Assembly: GCA_016802295.1 (NCBI GenBank)
Contig: JAESIW010000020.1
Span: 852,031-916,030 of the forward strand
Direction of reading: 5' to 3'
Source: Brachionus rotundiformis
Taxonomy: Eukaryota > Rotifera > Eurotatoria > Ploima > Brachionidae
Length of the DNA: 64,000 nt
Shown: piece by piece, positions 20,101-31,038 of the stretch
Layout of the letters: every line of letters starts with the position of its first letter
Position numbering within the stretch: the first letter of the stretch is position 1
The notes under the pieces: model-generated
The model's input: the letters and a program-made list of their open reading frames with translations, nothing else
Database searches by the model: none
What the model was told of the DNA's origin: nothing
Position numbers and translations under genes: made by a program

Positions 20101-23100
20101 CGATACATCAAATTTGGATCTTTCCACAGATGATACGAGTGAAACAGACACTGAAACTGCCGATTTGGATGGCAAAAAAAAGTCTATTTGCAAACAATTG
20201 GTCTTGGACTCTGAAGAGACTGTCATTGAGGAAAATAAAGAGAACAGATTGTATCCAAGTTTGGTAGAGGCGAGCAAAAAAGATAAAGTTAAGACATTGT
20301 ACCCAAATTTGGATAATTTTGAAACCAATGTACACCCTGTTGAAATGTTCGAAGAAAAAGAGGAAACACAGATTGAGAGTGACCAAGTCATGGATGAAAT
20401 TCCATTTCAAACAGAAAAGTTTACAGATACCAAGAAGATAGCTGACGCGTTTTTCAATGATGAATGTGAAAATGACTTTTTTGCACCTTCTTACTCTGAT
20501 GAATATCAATTTAGTAAGTTAATACTAGTATTTAAATATAAGTGAAACAAATTCATTTAAATTTTAATCTAATAAAAGTTCTATAACTAATTTTTAGGTC
20601 TAATAAATAATTTTAATTTTATTATTTTTTAATTGAAAATTTTTTACTAATTATTATTTATTTGAAATAAAAAGAAATAGAAATTTTAACATTTTAATTG
20701 ACTATGTATTTTAAGCTAAGTTGGCTAGTTTTTCACACAAACCAATAACCACAGGTGGTTTATTGAAACGTGGTCTTGGCGGAATAACCTGTCTTGATCA
20801 AGACAATAAAATAAAAATTGGCGATGTGAGTACCAGACTATCTTCGTCTGTTGTTGGCGATCAATTTCATGGCCAAGCTAAAGTGCATAAAACAATAGCA
20901 ACTGAAGCTAGTAAAAAAGTTGTTTCCAAAGTTTTAAAACCACAGTTGTGGAACAGATTCAAGACCCATAAGCCGGTTCAATTGGTACAGCGTCGTGTAC
21001 CGGTGGACAGCAATGATGAAAAAATGACCACTTGCGAATCTCAGCTAGTACCATCTGGACCGACCAAAAGTTTAGTCGAATTAAGTGATTCATTCTCGCA
21101 AAATTTCCAAAACTGTCTCATTGACCTTGGGCTTTTCAATTCCAGACGGTTCAGAGTCAGCTGGTCAATGAACCCTTCTTGCTACACTTTCACAAAACTT
21201 TCATCTATAACCAAAAATGCAACATTCAGGAATTTTTGCCAAATTAAGTCACTAAACACTCTCAGTATGACTGATCAAATACCATCACCAAAATTAGAAA
21301 CCATTAAAGAAAATATGGAAAAGCTTTTGGAAATTCAGCTTACTTTGACTGATTTTGTCAATAGAAAAAACTTAAGCTTGCTTAAGACCAAAACTGGCAA
21401 CGAATTAATCAAAAATTTGGACGAATGTGCCCAGAATTTAAGAAATTCCATAGGTAGGAGTTAACTAAGAAATTGTTGTTTTAACGACTAAGTTGAAAAG
21501 TTAAGTAGGTGATAATCCGGATGCTGATAATGTGGAAAATATGAGAATAGTGCTGAATTTGTGCTCAAAATTGTGGGGAGACATACCTGATGAGCTTAAA
21601 TCTGAAAATTATGACTCAACTTTAAACCAATATGAAACTGAACAGCTTAGAAAAAGGCTCCTTTCCGAATGGCTTACCCAAGTAAGCTCTCATCGCATTG
21701 AAAAAGAATGCAAATCGCTCAAATTCAATAAAGTATGGAATTAATTTGTTTAATAATTAAGTCTAAAATTAATATTTAAATAAATAACAGAATAAAGAAA
21801 ATTATTTGAATGTTATCTATAGCTATTTAAGTGGTAATCGGCTACTAGAAGCTTGTAATGTAGCCGTAGAGAATTCGGATTACCGATTAGCTTTGTTAAT
21901 TTCACAGTCATCAGGAACTAATGATACTGTGAGATCAATTATGAAAAAACAACTTAATGAGTGGTTCCAAAGCAGTGTAAGTCCAATATTTTATAATTTA
22001 AAAATTTAATTGATAGCCAATTTTGGAAGTTATTAATTCAAATTTTAATTATCTAAATTTTATATAAAAAAAAGATAACTATAGAGTTTAAAATAAAAAA
22101 TTTTAATTTTTTTTTAAAAAAGAAACTTTTTCATTCTGTGTCAATTTTTTTGAATTTGGTTTACCAAAATATTTTTTGGTTTAGAAAAATTTTATTTAAT
22201 TAAATTAAATTTTATCATTTACAATAATATTTTTTAAAATAAATTTAAAAAATTTAAAATCTACAAAAAGCCCTTTTTAATCTAATTTTTTTTTTATTAA
22301 AATTTAATTATTTTAGAGTGATAAATTCATAAACAATGATAGATTGAAAATATATGTCCTAATCAGTGGTGAGCTTGTGTACAATATTTCGGGCCTAAAG
22401 AACCAATTGATAAATGTGTGCGAAAATTTGGACTGGAAGCGTCAATTTGGCATTCATTTATGGTACAATAGTTTGGTAATAAACAGCATTGCGGACGCTC
22501 TCAACTTATATGAAAAAAGCGTACAGAACGAGATTTGCACCAAACCATTGCCATCATATGTTGAAGAAAGAGTTTTTGATGGTGAAAATTCGCCAGATTT
22601 ATGCGACACATGTTTTCATCTGATCAAGTTGTACTGTAACAGCGAGTACCCGATAGAAAATATTGTGCTTCCGCTCAACCACGGGTCTAATCAACTTGAC
22701 TATCGTCTGACTTGGCATTTGGCTATGGCGCTACAGGCTCTTCAATACAACCACATGGCCAAATTTTCAATGGAGACGTTGCACAATAGCTTTGCCGCTC
22801 AACTGCAATCAGCTGGACTTTGGCATTGGGCCATTTACGTTCTAATGCACATCGAGGATGACCATAGGCGTGAAAAATTTGTCCGCCTTTACTTGTCCAG
22901 AAATGTTTCCAGTCAATGTGAATTAAACGAAAGTGAAAAGTTTTTAGTAGAAAAGCTTCACATTCCCACTGAATGGGTCTATGAATACAAAGCTCTGAGG
23001 GCCAGATACGAACACTTGGATGAAAATCAGCTTGAGCTGCTTCTTAAGGCACATAAATGGAATGAAGCTCATCACGTTTTGGTAGAACAAATTGCTCCTG

Positions 23101-23606
23101 ATTTGTTTATTACTAAAAATTTCGAAAAACTTAAAGAATATCTTAATTTGTTGACCAAGGAAAGCACTTGTATAAATAAGTGGAACTATGGAGGACTAAT
23201 ATATCTGGATTATATCAGGTTGTATCAAAAACAAGATATTTTGTTCACATTTGAAGAAAATGAGGAAGAAAAAATTATTGATGAAGACATGGTTGGTGAA
23301 ATTAATGAACAATTGGTAAATTTGTCTACCAGATTGCAGGAATTCGATACTAAATCGTCCAAAAAATTGCTCTGTAGTCTCATCATGTCCCAACTGGTTT
23401 TAAAATACCTAAATGTTTTGAATGAAATGATGAGCCTAAATGACCAAGAAATAGAAGCTAGAAAAATGACCAAACAAAATGTTGAAAAAGCTGAACAGCA
23501 AACTCTGTTGGTACCAGAACAAGAACTTTTGAGAACAGTGATGATTAAGAGAGTTCTTTTTTCGAAAAATTATATTGCCAATAATGCAACTCGATCTCGT
23601 TACTAA
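17165..23606 (+). CDS. NUP98: NUP98-NUP96 nucleoporin precursor, five exons
   Basis: Exons 17165-20513, 20716-21453, 21509-21732, 21791-21976 and 22317-23606 join in phase to 1928 aa. The start has SSGFGSFG. The GLEBS Gle2/Rae1-binding motif is at residues about 96-152 (NHQCITAMKEYEGKSLEELR, DYQANRKFPQ). The FG region, very rich in Thr and Ser, runs to about residue 590. The autoproteolytic domain covers about 746-905 (HPAGIVLERPGYFTIPSM, NLNLDEIVHIRRKEV, VKHFSKYGLDDSDDEE), with the HF/S cleavage site at F898/S899. The rest is Nup96, a Y-complex scaffold with an alpha-solenoid (YSYLSGNRLLEACNVA, LDWKRQFGIHLWYNSL, DYRLTWHLAMALQAL, GLWHWAIYVLMHIEDD). The precursor is expected to cut itself, giving the permeability-barrier Nup98 and the scaffold Nup96 (family knowledge). 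All key residues are present. Exon 1 carries all of Nup98; the four small introns lie in Nup96. Confidence 0.96.
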
Positions 23607-23918
23607 TCAGGGATTTTTAAATTTTTTTTTTCTTTGGAAAATCATACACCTTTTATTAATTTGAAATAATAAAAAATTTAATTATAATTAAAAAAAAAGA
23701 ATCGTTTTTTTTAAATTTTAATTTCAATAAATATTTTATAAAATTTAAATTAATTAATTTCTTAATCCATAATGTTTTGATTGCTTTATGAGTTTGATAA
23801 CTTATTAAAATTGAGTATCTAATCCAGATTAAAAGTAATCAGGTCGTTTAAATATAAAAAATGATGCATAAATTAATATTTTTGTCTAAGATTAATTTAA
23901 AATTATTTTATTTTTTAA
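23607..23918. other. short intergenic spacer
   Basis: AT-rich spacer between NUP98 and EXTL3 on the same strand. It should hold the NUP98 3' end and EXTL3 promoter. No distinct element is seen. Confidence 0.4.
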
Positions 23919-26366
23919 ATGTATATACGAAACCATAGCGCTTTTTATTTGATAGTACTCAATTTGTGTCTATTCATAATCCTGGCAATTTATATTCATT
24001 TTTATCTCTTAAATGAAAACGAAAACAAAGTGTCTGAACAGACTTATTTGCATTTGAACGACTTGGAACATGTAAAGCTATCATTAAGAAATGAATTACA
24101 GTATTTAGAAACAAAAAGGTCCAAATACATTAGCGAATTAAGTTTAATTAAGCGAAAAATTCGCCAATTTAATCAAAGTTTTTCAAAGTTAAAGCAAAAA
24201 TTGGACCTTTTGGAGACCAAAATAGAAGGTAGAGTGGTCCAATTGACCCAGCTCGATTCAAAAATAGCAAAAAAATCTATTCTTGACCATAATTTTGATT
24301 TTTTGTCTAACAGACGAATTCAAAACGTGACTATAATTGAATCTAATCCACCAGAAGGATGTCTTGACCTAAAAACCTGTTTCTCTGATTCGGGTGCCAA
24401 ATTTTTCCTTTTAAATAAAGATAAAATTAAATTAAATCTAAAAATAATACAGCTATCATTTAGTATCAGTAGCAAAGCAGATGGTTCATGTTTTTCTCTA
24501 ATTTTTTTGACCAAAGAAACCAATTATGACGAACTGAAATCATTTTTAATTAATTATTCAGATAAAACCAATTTTATTTTTATTAATGACTATTCAAATG
24601 GTGGGAACACTTTTACCAAAGAGGAACTAATCTCAAAATTCAATAATGCAATAATTGAGCAACAATTAAGGTGTTCATTTTTTGTCTTCTTTGGGACCAC
24701 CAAAGATACAATGAGTTTAAATTTTGGTCTTTTAAGAACCAAACATTTGTCTGAATGCGACCTTACAGCCAAACGATATTTTTTATTTTTTCATAAATAC
24801 AATCTAAATGATTCTAAATCAAAATTTTTTTTCGAAATTTATAAAAATTTTCAAAATTCTTTATTAAGTCAAACGACAGAAGCTGACCAGATATTAAAAT
24901 CAGAATTTTTAATCTTAATTCCTGGTAAAAATAAGGTAGAAACAATAATAGACTTGGTCGAGGCTCTCAATTCAGCCACTGTTCCAGTTTTATTCGATTT
25001 AGAATTTGAATTACCCTTATCGAATTTTATAGCATGGGACGAAGTTGTTATTCGTCTATCATTCTATGATACCAACAAATTACCAATTATTCTCAACACG
25101 GTATCCAAACATGAGCTAATTCAAAGACGCATAAAAGCAAGAATGGTCTACAAAGCCTATTTTAAATCCAAAACAGACCAGATAAAAACCATTTTGGCAG
25201 CTTTGAGTGACAAAATTCGTCTACCAACTAAGCCAATTTTTGACTATAAACCATTGGAGTTCACAAAATTATCTTTTTCAAGAAGCAAGTTTGATTTTAA
25301 ACAAAATTTTGACTCTGAATATTTAGGTGATGTTCACCAGCCTAGACAAGATAGTCTTTTTTATCAGACCAATCACTCGGAATTTTTGTACAAAAAGTGG
25401 AATTTAATTCACTATCCATTCAATATGTTTCCAAGTGATCCATTTTTTGTCAACTATCTGTCACAATTAAGTTCAAAAGGTGAGAGTGAAACTCAAGGTG
25501 GGGGCGATGGTAAATTTTTTCACTCACATTTGAGCGGTAATTATGACACAGTGGAACAATTTACCATGGTTGTTCTAACATTCAATAGGGAAAAACTGCT
25601 TGTCCAATATTTGGGAAAATATCTAAAAACGATTCCATATATAAATTCAATACTGGTAGTGTGGAATTCGGTAAATACCGAGCCAAAGTGGCTTCTGTGG
25701 CAGAATGTGTCAATTTTTATTCAAAATAAAAAATTAAGAATACTCAAAATGGAGCGCAATAGCTTAAATAATCGGTTCTTACCATTTGATTTGATAAGAA
25801 CTGATGCAGTGCTGAGTCTTGATGATGATGTGTATTTAAGACCAGATGAAATTGTGTTCGCATTCAGGGTTTGGAGAGAAAACAGAGATAGAATTGTTGG
25901 TTTTCCAGCACGTTACCATACATTTAACACATCCAGCCATCAATTTATGTATAAGAGTTATTTGTCATGCGAGTATTCTTTGGTGTTGACTGGTGCTGCT
26001 TTTTATCATAAGTTTTACACTTATTATTATTCTTTTATAAATGATAGAGAGATAAGAAAAAAGGTGGATGAGCTGATGAATTGCGAAGACATAGCTTTTA
26101 ACATGATGGTGGCCCATTTGACGCGCAAAGCGCCCATTAAAGTCACAACCAAATACAGTTTTTATTGCTCTGAATGCACACATTTAGACAACGATTTGCC
26201 AATTTCTTTGCAAGATGACCATTATCAAAAGAGAAGTGAATGCATTGACTATTTTATAAAACACTATGGATACAATCCATTATTATATTCTCAGTTTAGA
26301 GCCGACAGTGTTCTCTATAGAACAAAGCTGACCAAAAATGAACAAAGATGCTTTAGGCTTATTTAA
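23919..26366 (+). CDS. EXTL3: exostosin-like 3 glycosyltransferase, single exon
   Basis: A single 815-aa frame with type II Golgi membrane topology: a short N terminus, one hydrophobic helix at residues about 9-30, then a coiled-coil stem at about 45-120. The middle is a diverged exostosin (GT47-like) domain (CLDLKTCFSDSGAKFFLL, VEALNSATVPVLFDLEFELPLSNFIAWDEVV). The C-terminal GT64 domain is well conserved: FTMVVLTFNREKLLVQYL, MERNSLNNRFLPFDLIRTDA, the DxD-type motif LSLDDDVYL at D635-D637, RDRIVGFPARYH, LVLTGAAFYHK, NCEDIAFNMMVAHLTRKAPIKVT, YGYNPLLYSQFRADSVLYRTKL. EXTL3 transfers the first GlcNAc that starts heparan sulfate chains (family knowledge). The pattern fits EXTL3 better than EXT1/2 because of the coiled-coil stem and the NSLNNRFLP and RYHxF segments. 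It is shorter than human (919 aa). Confidence 0.92.
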   Translation: MYIRNHSAFYLIVLNLCLFIILAIYIHFYLLNENENKVSEQTYLHLNDLEHVKLSLRNELQYLETKRSKYISELSLIKRKIRQFNQSFSKLKQKLDLLETKIEGRVVQLTQLDSKIAKKSILDHNFDFLSNRRIQNVTIIESNPPEGCLDLKTCFSDSGAKFFLLNKDKIKLNLKIIQLSFSISSKADGSCFSLIFLTKETNYDELKSFLINYSDKTNFIFINDYSNGGNTFTKEELISKFNNAIIEQQLRCSFFVFFGTTKDTMSLNFGLLRTKHLSECDLTAKRYFLFFHKYNLNDSKSKFFFEIYKNFQNSLLSQTTEADQILKSEFLILIPGKNKVETIIDLVEALNSATVPVLFDLEFELPLSNFIAWDEVVIRLSFYDTNKLPIILNTVSKHELIQRRIKARMVYKAYFKSKTDQIKTILAALSDKIRLPTKPIFDYKPLEFTKLSFSRSKFDFKQNFDSEYLGDVHQPRQDSLFYQTNHSEFLYKKWNLIHYPFNMFPSDPFFVNYLSQLSSKGESETQGGGDGKFFHSHLSGNYDTVEQFTMVVLTFNREKLLVQYLGKYLKTIPYINSILVVWNSVNTEPKWLLWQNVSIFIQNKKLRILKMERNSLNNRFLPFDLIRTDAVLSLDDDVYLRPDEIVFAFRVWRENRDRIVGFPARYHTFNTSSHQFMYKSYLSCEYSLVLTGAAFYHKFYTYYYSFINDREIRKKVDELMNCEDIAFNMMVAHLTRKAPIKVTTKYSFYCSECTHLDNDLPISLQDDHYQKRSECIDYFIKHYGYNPLLYSQFRADSVLYRTKLTKNEQRCFRLI

Positions 26367-27305
26367 TCTTGACTCTAAGATTCAATTTTGATTACTTTTT
26401 TAAAGAAATTATTTTTAAATATTTAATTAGTGTAATAAGTTTTTATAAATGGGTCATTTATCATTCAGAATCAACCAAAAGTCGAATGGTTCAAGTTCAG
26501 TGCTGAAATATAGAAATAACAAGAATATTTGGCCGAGTTTAAAAGTCCAAATTAGAATTCTAATAAATGATCTGAATAATCACTTTGTACACAATATACA
26601 AACTAGACATTGGAAAGGTGAAAATTTGTATTGTAAGACCTTCTAAATATGGATACTAATTTGTGAAATTTTTTACTCACTGTCAGCAAAATAAAAAAAT
26701 TTGTTTCATTTTTATATTTTGATAAATAAATTTAATTAAAAAGTTAATTTTTGTGTTTTTTCTCATATTGTTTATTTAAGAGAATAAAATTTAATCTACT
26801 TGGTCAAAAGATAAAAGAGTTTCACTGCAAAAAAAATTTTGGGAAGAATTGCATACACTTGCTTACCTTTTAGGATACACGAATAGAAACTTAAATCTAT
26901 CTTTTAATTTTTCCTTCAAATAAGCCATTTTTCCTTGACTCATGGGAAAAGACCCTGCAATTTTTTATAGTTTGATTTTATATACTGTCTAAACGATAAT
27001 TTTACAAGGCTTAAAATGGTATATAAATCATTTAATTCTGACTTTAAGTTATTGCCAAAAAAGTTCTAATCTTATCATCAAGAAATGAATTACAATATTT
27101 GGAAACAAAAAGGTCAAATAACATCAGCAATTTGATCAAAGTTTTTCAAAGTTAAAGCAAATGAGGCTTTTGATCCAAAATTGGAATCAAATTTTTACCA
27201 ACTAAATAAAAGAATATGTTTTTATAAATTTGCTTTTTTTTATGAAATTTTATTAAAAAATCCTAAAATATAAAAAAATTCTTATAAAAAATAAACATTT
27301 GTATC
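26367..27305. other. intergenic region with an EXTL3-derived fragment
   Basis: No gene seen. The short frame 26449-26646 (+) has no family resemblance. A decayed copy of part of EXTL3 lies at about 27070-27190 (separate entry). Confidence 0.45.
27070..27190 (+). pseudogene. decayed partial copy of the EXTL3 coiled-coil coding region
   Basis: The stretch 'aagaaatgaattaca...atttggaaacaaaaaggtc', then 'aatttgatcaaagtttttcaaagttaaagcaaa', closely matches EXTL3 at 24089-24203. About 30 bp of the original (around 24135-24160) are missing or changed here. The copy lies about 700 bp downstream of EXTL3 in the same orientation, so it looks like a local duplication that has decayed. Confidence 0.75.
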
Positions 27306-27662
27306 TTAATCGAAAAGTTTTATTGAATGATGAAGAGATCTGGTTCTAAATCTTTTTTCTGTGTGCAAATTTGGTGATATTGGAACAGTGAGTGGAGCTG
27401 TACTTTGATGAAGGGTAAATTGCCTAAAATGTCTTATTGGATTCGCTTTGAATTCCATTTGTTCACGTAATTTGCGTATTTCTTCGCGTTCAAGACGATT
27501 TATCTCCTCTTGTCGAATTTCTTTTACTAGTTCTATCAGCTGTTTACTTGATTTCTGAAGGTCTGCATGAATCTGCGAGCGGCGATGCTTTGCTTTTTGG
27601 TCATTTCGTATCAAGCTGTATGGATTTTTTTCGAGATTTTTTTCAGTATTAACTTGAACCAT
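27306..27662 (-). CDS. small TPX2 C-terminal-like protein
   Basis: A 118-aa single-exon frame. After a basic start (KAKHRRSQIHADLQKSSKQLIELVKEIRQEE) a charged helix (INRLEREEIRKLREQME) leads into FKANPIRHF, STAPLTVPISPNLHTEKRFRTR. That corresponds to the extreme C terminus of TPX2 (E..LR.ELVHKANPIRKY, QPLTVPVSPKFSTR). TPX2 activates Aurora A and promotes spindle assembly, and its C terminus contacts kinesin Eg5 (family knowledge). Nothing else of TPX2 is here. The window shows either a small paralog or a terminal exon whose upstream part was not found. Start chosen at the ATG at 27662. It lies about 100 bp from the carboxypeptidase stop, on the same strand. Confidence 0.6.
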   Translation of the reverse strand: MVQVNTEKNLEKNPYSLIRNDQKAKHRRSQIHADLQKSSKQLIELVKEIRQEEINRLEREEIRKLREQMEFKANPIRHFRQFTLHQSTAPLTVPISPNLHTEKRFRTRSLHHSIKLFD

Positions 27663-27768
27663 TTCAAATTAAATTTACAAACTAATTTAATTATATTCAA
27701 ATAATAAATTTAAATTCAAAAAACAACATCTTTTAAATTAGTCTTTTATTTTAAAAATTTTTAGTTTT

Positions 27769-29235
27769 TTAAGCTTTAATTGATTTCAAAAACGCAGTTA
27801 TGCCACCGTAAGTTTCATCACCTGCTTTTGGAGCCCTGTCTTCAGGAAGAGTAAAACCGTAGAATGAATCAGTGCCACTTTGACCTGGTCTCAATTCCAA
27901 ACAATAAGAGTACTTGATGCCAGCGGTGCCCTTAACAAAATTATATTTCCAATTGAAATTCTAGATAAAAATTTTTTTACATATGCCCAATCTTCTGAAC
28001 CACCGGAAGCTATGTATAAAATTCTTGATGAACTTCCAGAGATCCAACCAGATCCATCTTTAAATAAAATAAATTTTTCTTAATTTTTTATTCAATAAAA
28101 AATGTCACCTCCCGAAGCTTTTATTCCTGCTATACCAATTTGAGCCTTGTTATTTAAATCTGTGTAATCTGCTGGCAAAACTGTTGAATAGCCGTATGGT
28201 CTTTAAAATTTAACAATTATTTTTGAAAATTTTTTAACAATTTAAATTACGTGAACCACCATTTTCCATAACTGTGAATGGTCAAAAAGGAGTCCCATTC
28301 GCCAGGATATTGACTTATGTAGTTCTCAATTGCTTTAGTTTCTAGCTCACTGTCAGCTGATGGACCAGCAAAAGTATCACTGCATGGATTAGTAGAGCTT
28401 CCGCCAGTTAGCCATTTAAAACCATAGTTACGGTTCAAATCGGTTCCAATGCAAGAGCTTCCACGGTTTGGATTTCTGTTTTTTCTCCACAATCGAGTCT
28501 AAAAACCTCATTAGATAAATACCAATTTTATTCTCTAAATTTTACTGTAGTGTGTGAATATTCGTAGCCATCTGGATTGACCAATGGAAGAATATGGAAT
28601 TGAAAGTAGCCTAATAGTTCTCTAGCTAATGAATCTCCACTGTTGTAATCGGTGACCAATTTGTTTATTATCCAGACACAAGTTGAAGGGCTGACCCATT
28701 CACGTGCGTGAATACCACAGTCTATCCACACTTTGCGGCTACTAGTTGAAGTTTTGATTACAGCAACTTTTAAATTTCTGTTTTCATATGTTTTTCCAAT
28801 TATTTGGGAAGATACCAAGCTTGGATAAGTAGAAGCAAGATTGTCAATGAAATTTTGAATTTCGGTGTATCTGGCATATCGACCTGCAATGTTTTTTGAG
28901 TTTCTTGTCAAAGCCATTGATCTCTCTTGCTCATCAATGTTTCTTTGCATATTTTCTTCCATTATTTGAGCTGGGATTTTGAAAATTTTGAACAATACGC
29001 TGTATTTGACATAAGCCTGAGGTGACAGCAAAACATTAACTGATTCTTCAATTGTCTTTATTCTGGTCCATACATCAAAATCTGGTTTTTCTTCCCATTC
29101 GCTGATCAAGTGAATTTGAAGCGGCGTTTTGGGCTTCAAGTTTACTAATTTATAATTATCATATCTTGTTTTTTCGGCCAAAGCCAATGTGCCGAACAAT
29201 AGAACGACAATACATGATGCAAAATTAAAATTCAT
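27769..29235 (-). CDS. secreted M14A carboxypeptidase (CPA/B type), five exons
   Basis: Minus-strand exons 28546-29235, 28251-28498, 28109-28200, 27981-28057 and 27769-27930 join in phase to 422 aa. It has a signal peptide (residues 1-20, FASCIVVLLFGTLALA), an activation propeptide to about 115, and the zinc carboxypeptidase fold. Zinc ligands are in CGIHAREW (H69, E72 of bovine CPA numbering) and TIHSYG (H196). R127 (WRKNR), N144-R145 (DLNRNYG), Y248 (LYIASGGS) and catalytic E270 (CLELRPG) are present. Position 255, the specificity residue, is Glu (GGSEDW). CPA has Ile and CPB has Asp there, so a basic C-terminal residue is the likely substrate (inference). The role is probably digestive. 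It is a head-to-tail duplicate of the gene at 31039-32365, but with three extra introns. Confidence 0.92.
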
Positions 29236-31038
29236 TTTAAAATTTTTCTTCTTATTAGAGTAACAAGATTTAAATAAAAATTTCGATTACCTACGTAATC
29301 AAAAGTTATAAAACAACTGATGTTTTCACAATTATTAGTTTTAAATTTGAAAATATTGTCTTTATGGAAATTTAAATACTGTTCTAAATTATATTATTAA
29401 GATAAGGTTGCTTATTAAAATTGATTACAGCATGACAACACGCTGGTATTTAGTCGGTGTTTTTCAGTATTAGCCGGCCAACTTTTTTGTCCATGGTATT
29501 CAAACCAGTCTTTCTGAAATAATAATTATTTAACAAAAAAAAGATTAAATTATTCATTGAAAATTTTTAAATTCTTTTATAATAAAATGGTTTAATGAAA
29601 TGTGTTGTTTTTTTAAATTTTAATAGTTTTCATTACTTTTATTATTTTTGATTGTCGGTGCTTGTCCGGTTGTATTCTCTAACAGTGAAATTTTAAGCTT
29701 TTTAAAAAAAAATCTGGTATATTTTTGGTTTTAGTCGAATAACTTAATACACTAAATTTTAAGCACTTTAATATATATGAGATTCACGTTAATGAGAACA
29801 TAAAAATTTTTAAAATTTATTATTTTCTTTACTATTTTATATATACTTTTTAATGAAAAATATATGGTTCTCTTTAGGTTATATTTTTTTTGAAATGACT
29901 TCACTCTAAGTAAAAGTAAAATTAAAGATAAAAAGCTAAGCTTTAATTTTATGTACAATATTTATCACTGGTGATTTGCGTTTTAATTTAAAAATTCAAA
30001 AAAAAAACACTTTTACAAATCTATTAATTAAATGAATAGTTTCCGTTAGAATTCTCTACATTACGAACTCTTCTAGTAAAAGAGCAAATTGATTTTTAAG
30101 AACAAAGCTAAAATTTTAGGGTTTTTTGACTATATCTTTTGAACAAAGTGTATTAAAAATAAGATCTATATATCATTTTGATCCTTGTTTAATTATCTAT
30201 CTGATCATATATAATGCATATTAAAATAATATAAATAACTAGGACATTGAGACTATTTAGGTGGGGTCAAGCTAATGCGGTTTATTTCCATGACAGAAAA
30301 AGCAAATTAATAGAAACATAATGTTTTGTAATCATGAAAGCCTTATGTATGTATAAAATATGAAAATTTTTGAATGAACCAATCGCCAGATTTTATCCAA
30401 AACAAATCCGCGCTAACCCAATTTTTTAACACCCGTTAACTATCTTAATAAAATATTTGAACAGTATTTAACTTTACATAGAGACAATATTTTTTAATTA
30501 CCGAAATAATATTCAGTTTTGTTAGTTTTGATGTTTATTTGAATTACATCAATTTTAATGAATAGTTTTTAATGTGGATTTTGTTAAACATTTTTTATCT
30601 AAACATAGATAAATATAAAATCAGGCTAATCAGTTTTACTCAATTTTATCTGAGACTTTTGAGATGATTTATTTTTTCAAATGATATTTTCAATCTTTCC
30701 CTTTTTTTTTTTCGATTACTTATCTTAATAAATAATTAATCAATTTTTATCTTTTCAATTAAAAATAAGTAATTGTTTCCAGAGTCCAAAAAGTTTTAGC
30801 AAAAAAACTTAAGATATCTCAAAAAACACTGCCAAATGCGTATATTAAACAGGTAATTAGAGATAATTTGTCATTGTTTTGTTTAAGATTGAATGCCAAA
30901 TTCATTGGCCAATAAACTTTCACTTTTTCCATTTGAAATGCTTCCAAATAGGTTAGTTATATGTCAAAACCAGTGGATTTTGTCGACGAACTGAATTAGA
31001 AAAAAATAATGTTATAAAGATATATTTATTTATTTTAT
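29236..31038. other. intergenic region between the two carboxypeptidases
   Basis: A 1.8-kb AT-rich spacer, no gene seen. An AGATAAG (GATA-type) site lies at about 29399-29405, 165 bp upstream of the downstream carboxypeptidase start. Short frames such as 29752-29958 (-) are low-complexity noise. Confidence 0.4.

Noticed and set aside
27880..28083. Forward 67-codon frame
   Set aside because: It lies antisense over carboxypeptidase exons 4 and 5 and their intron.
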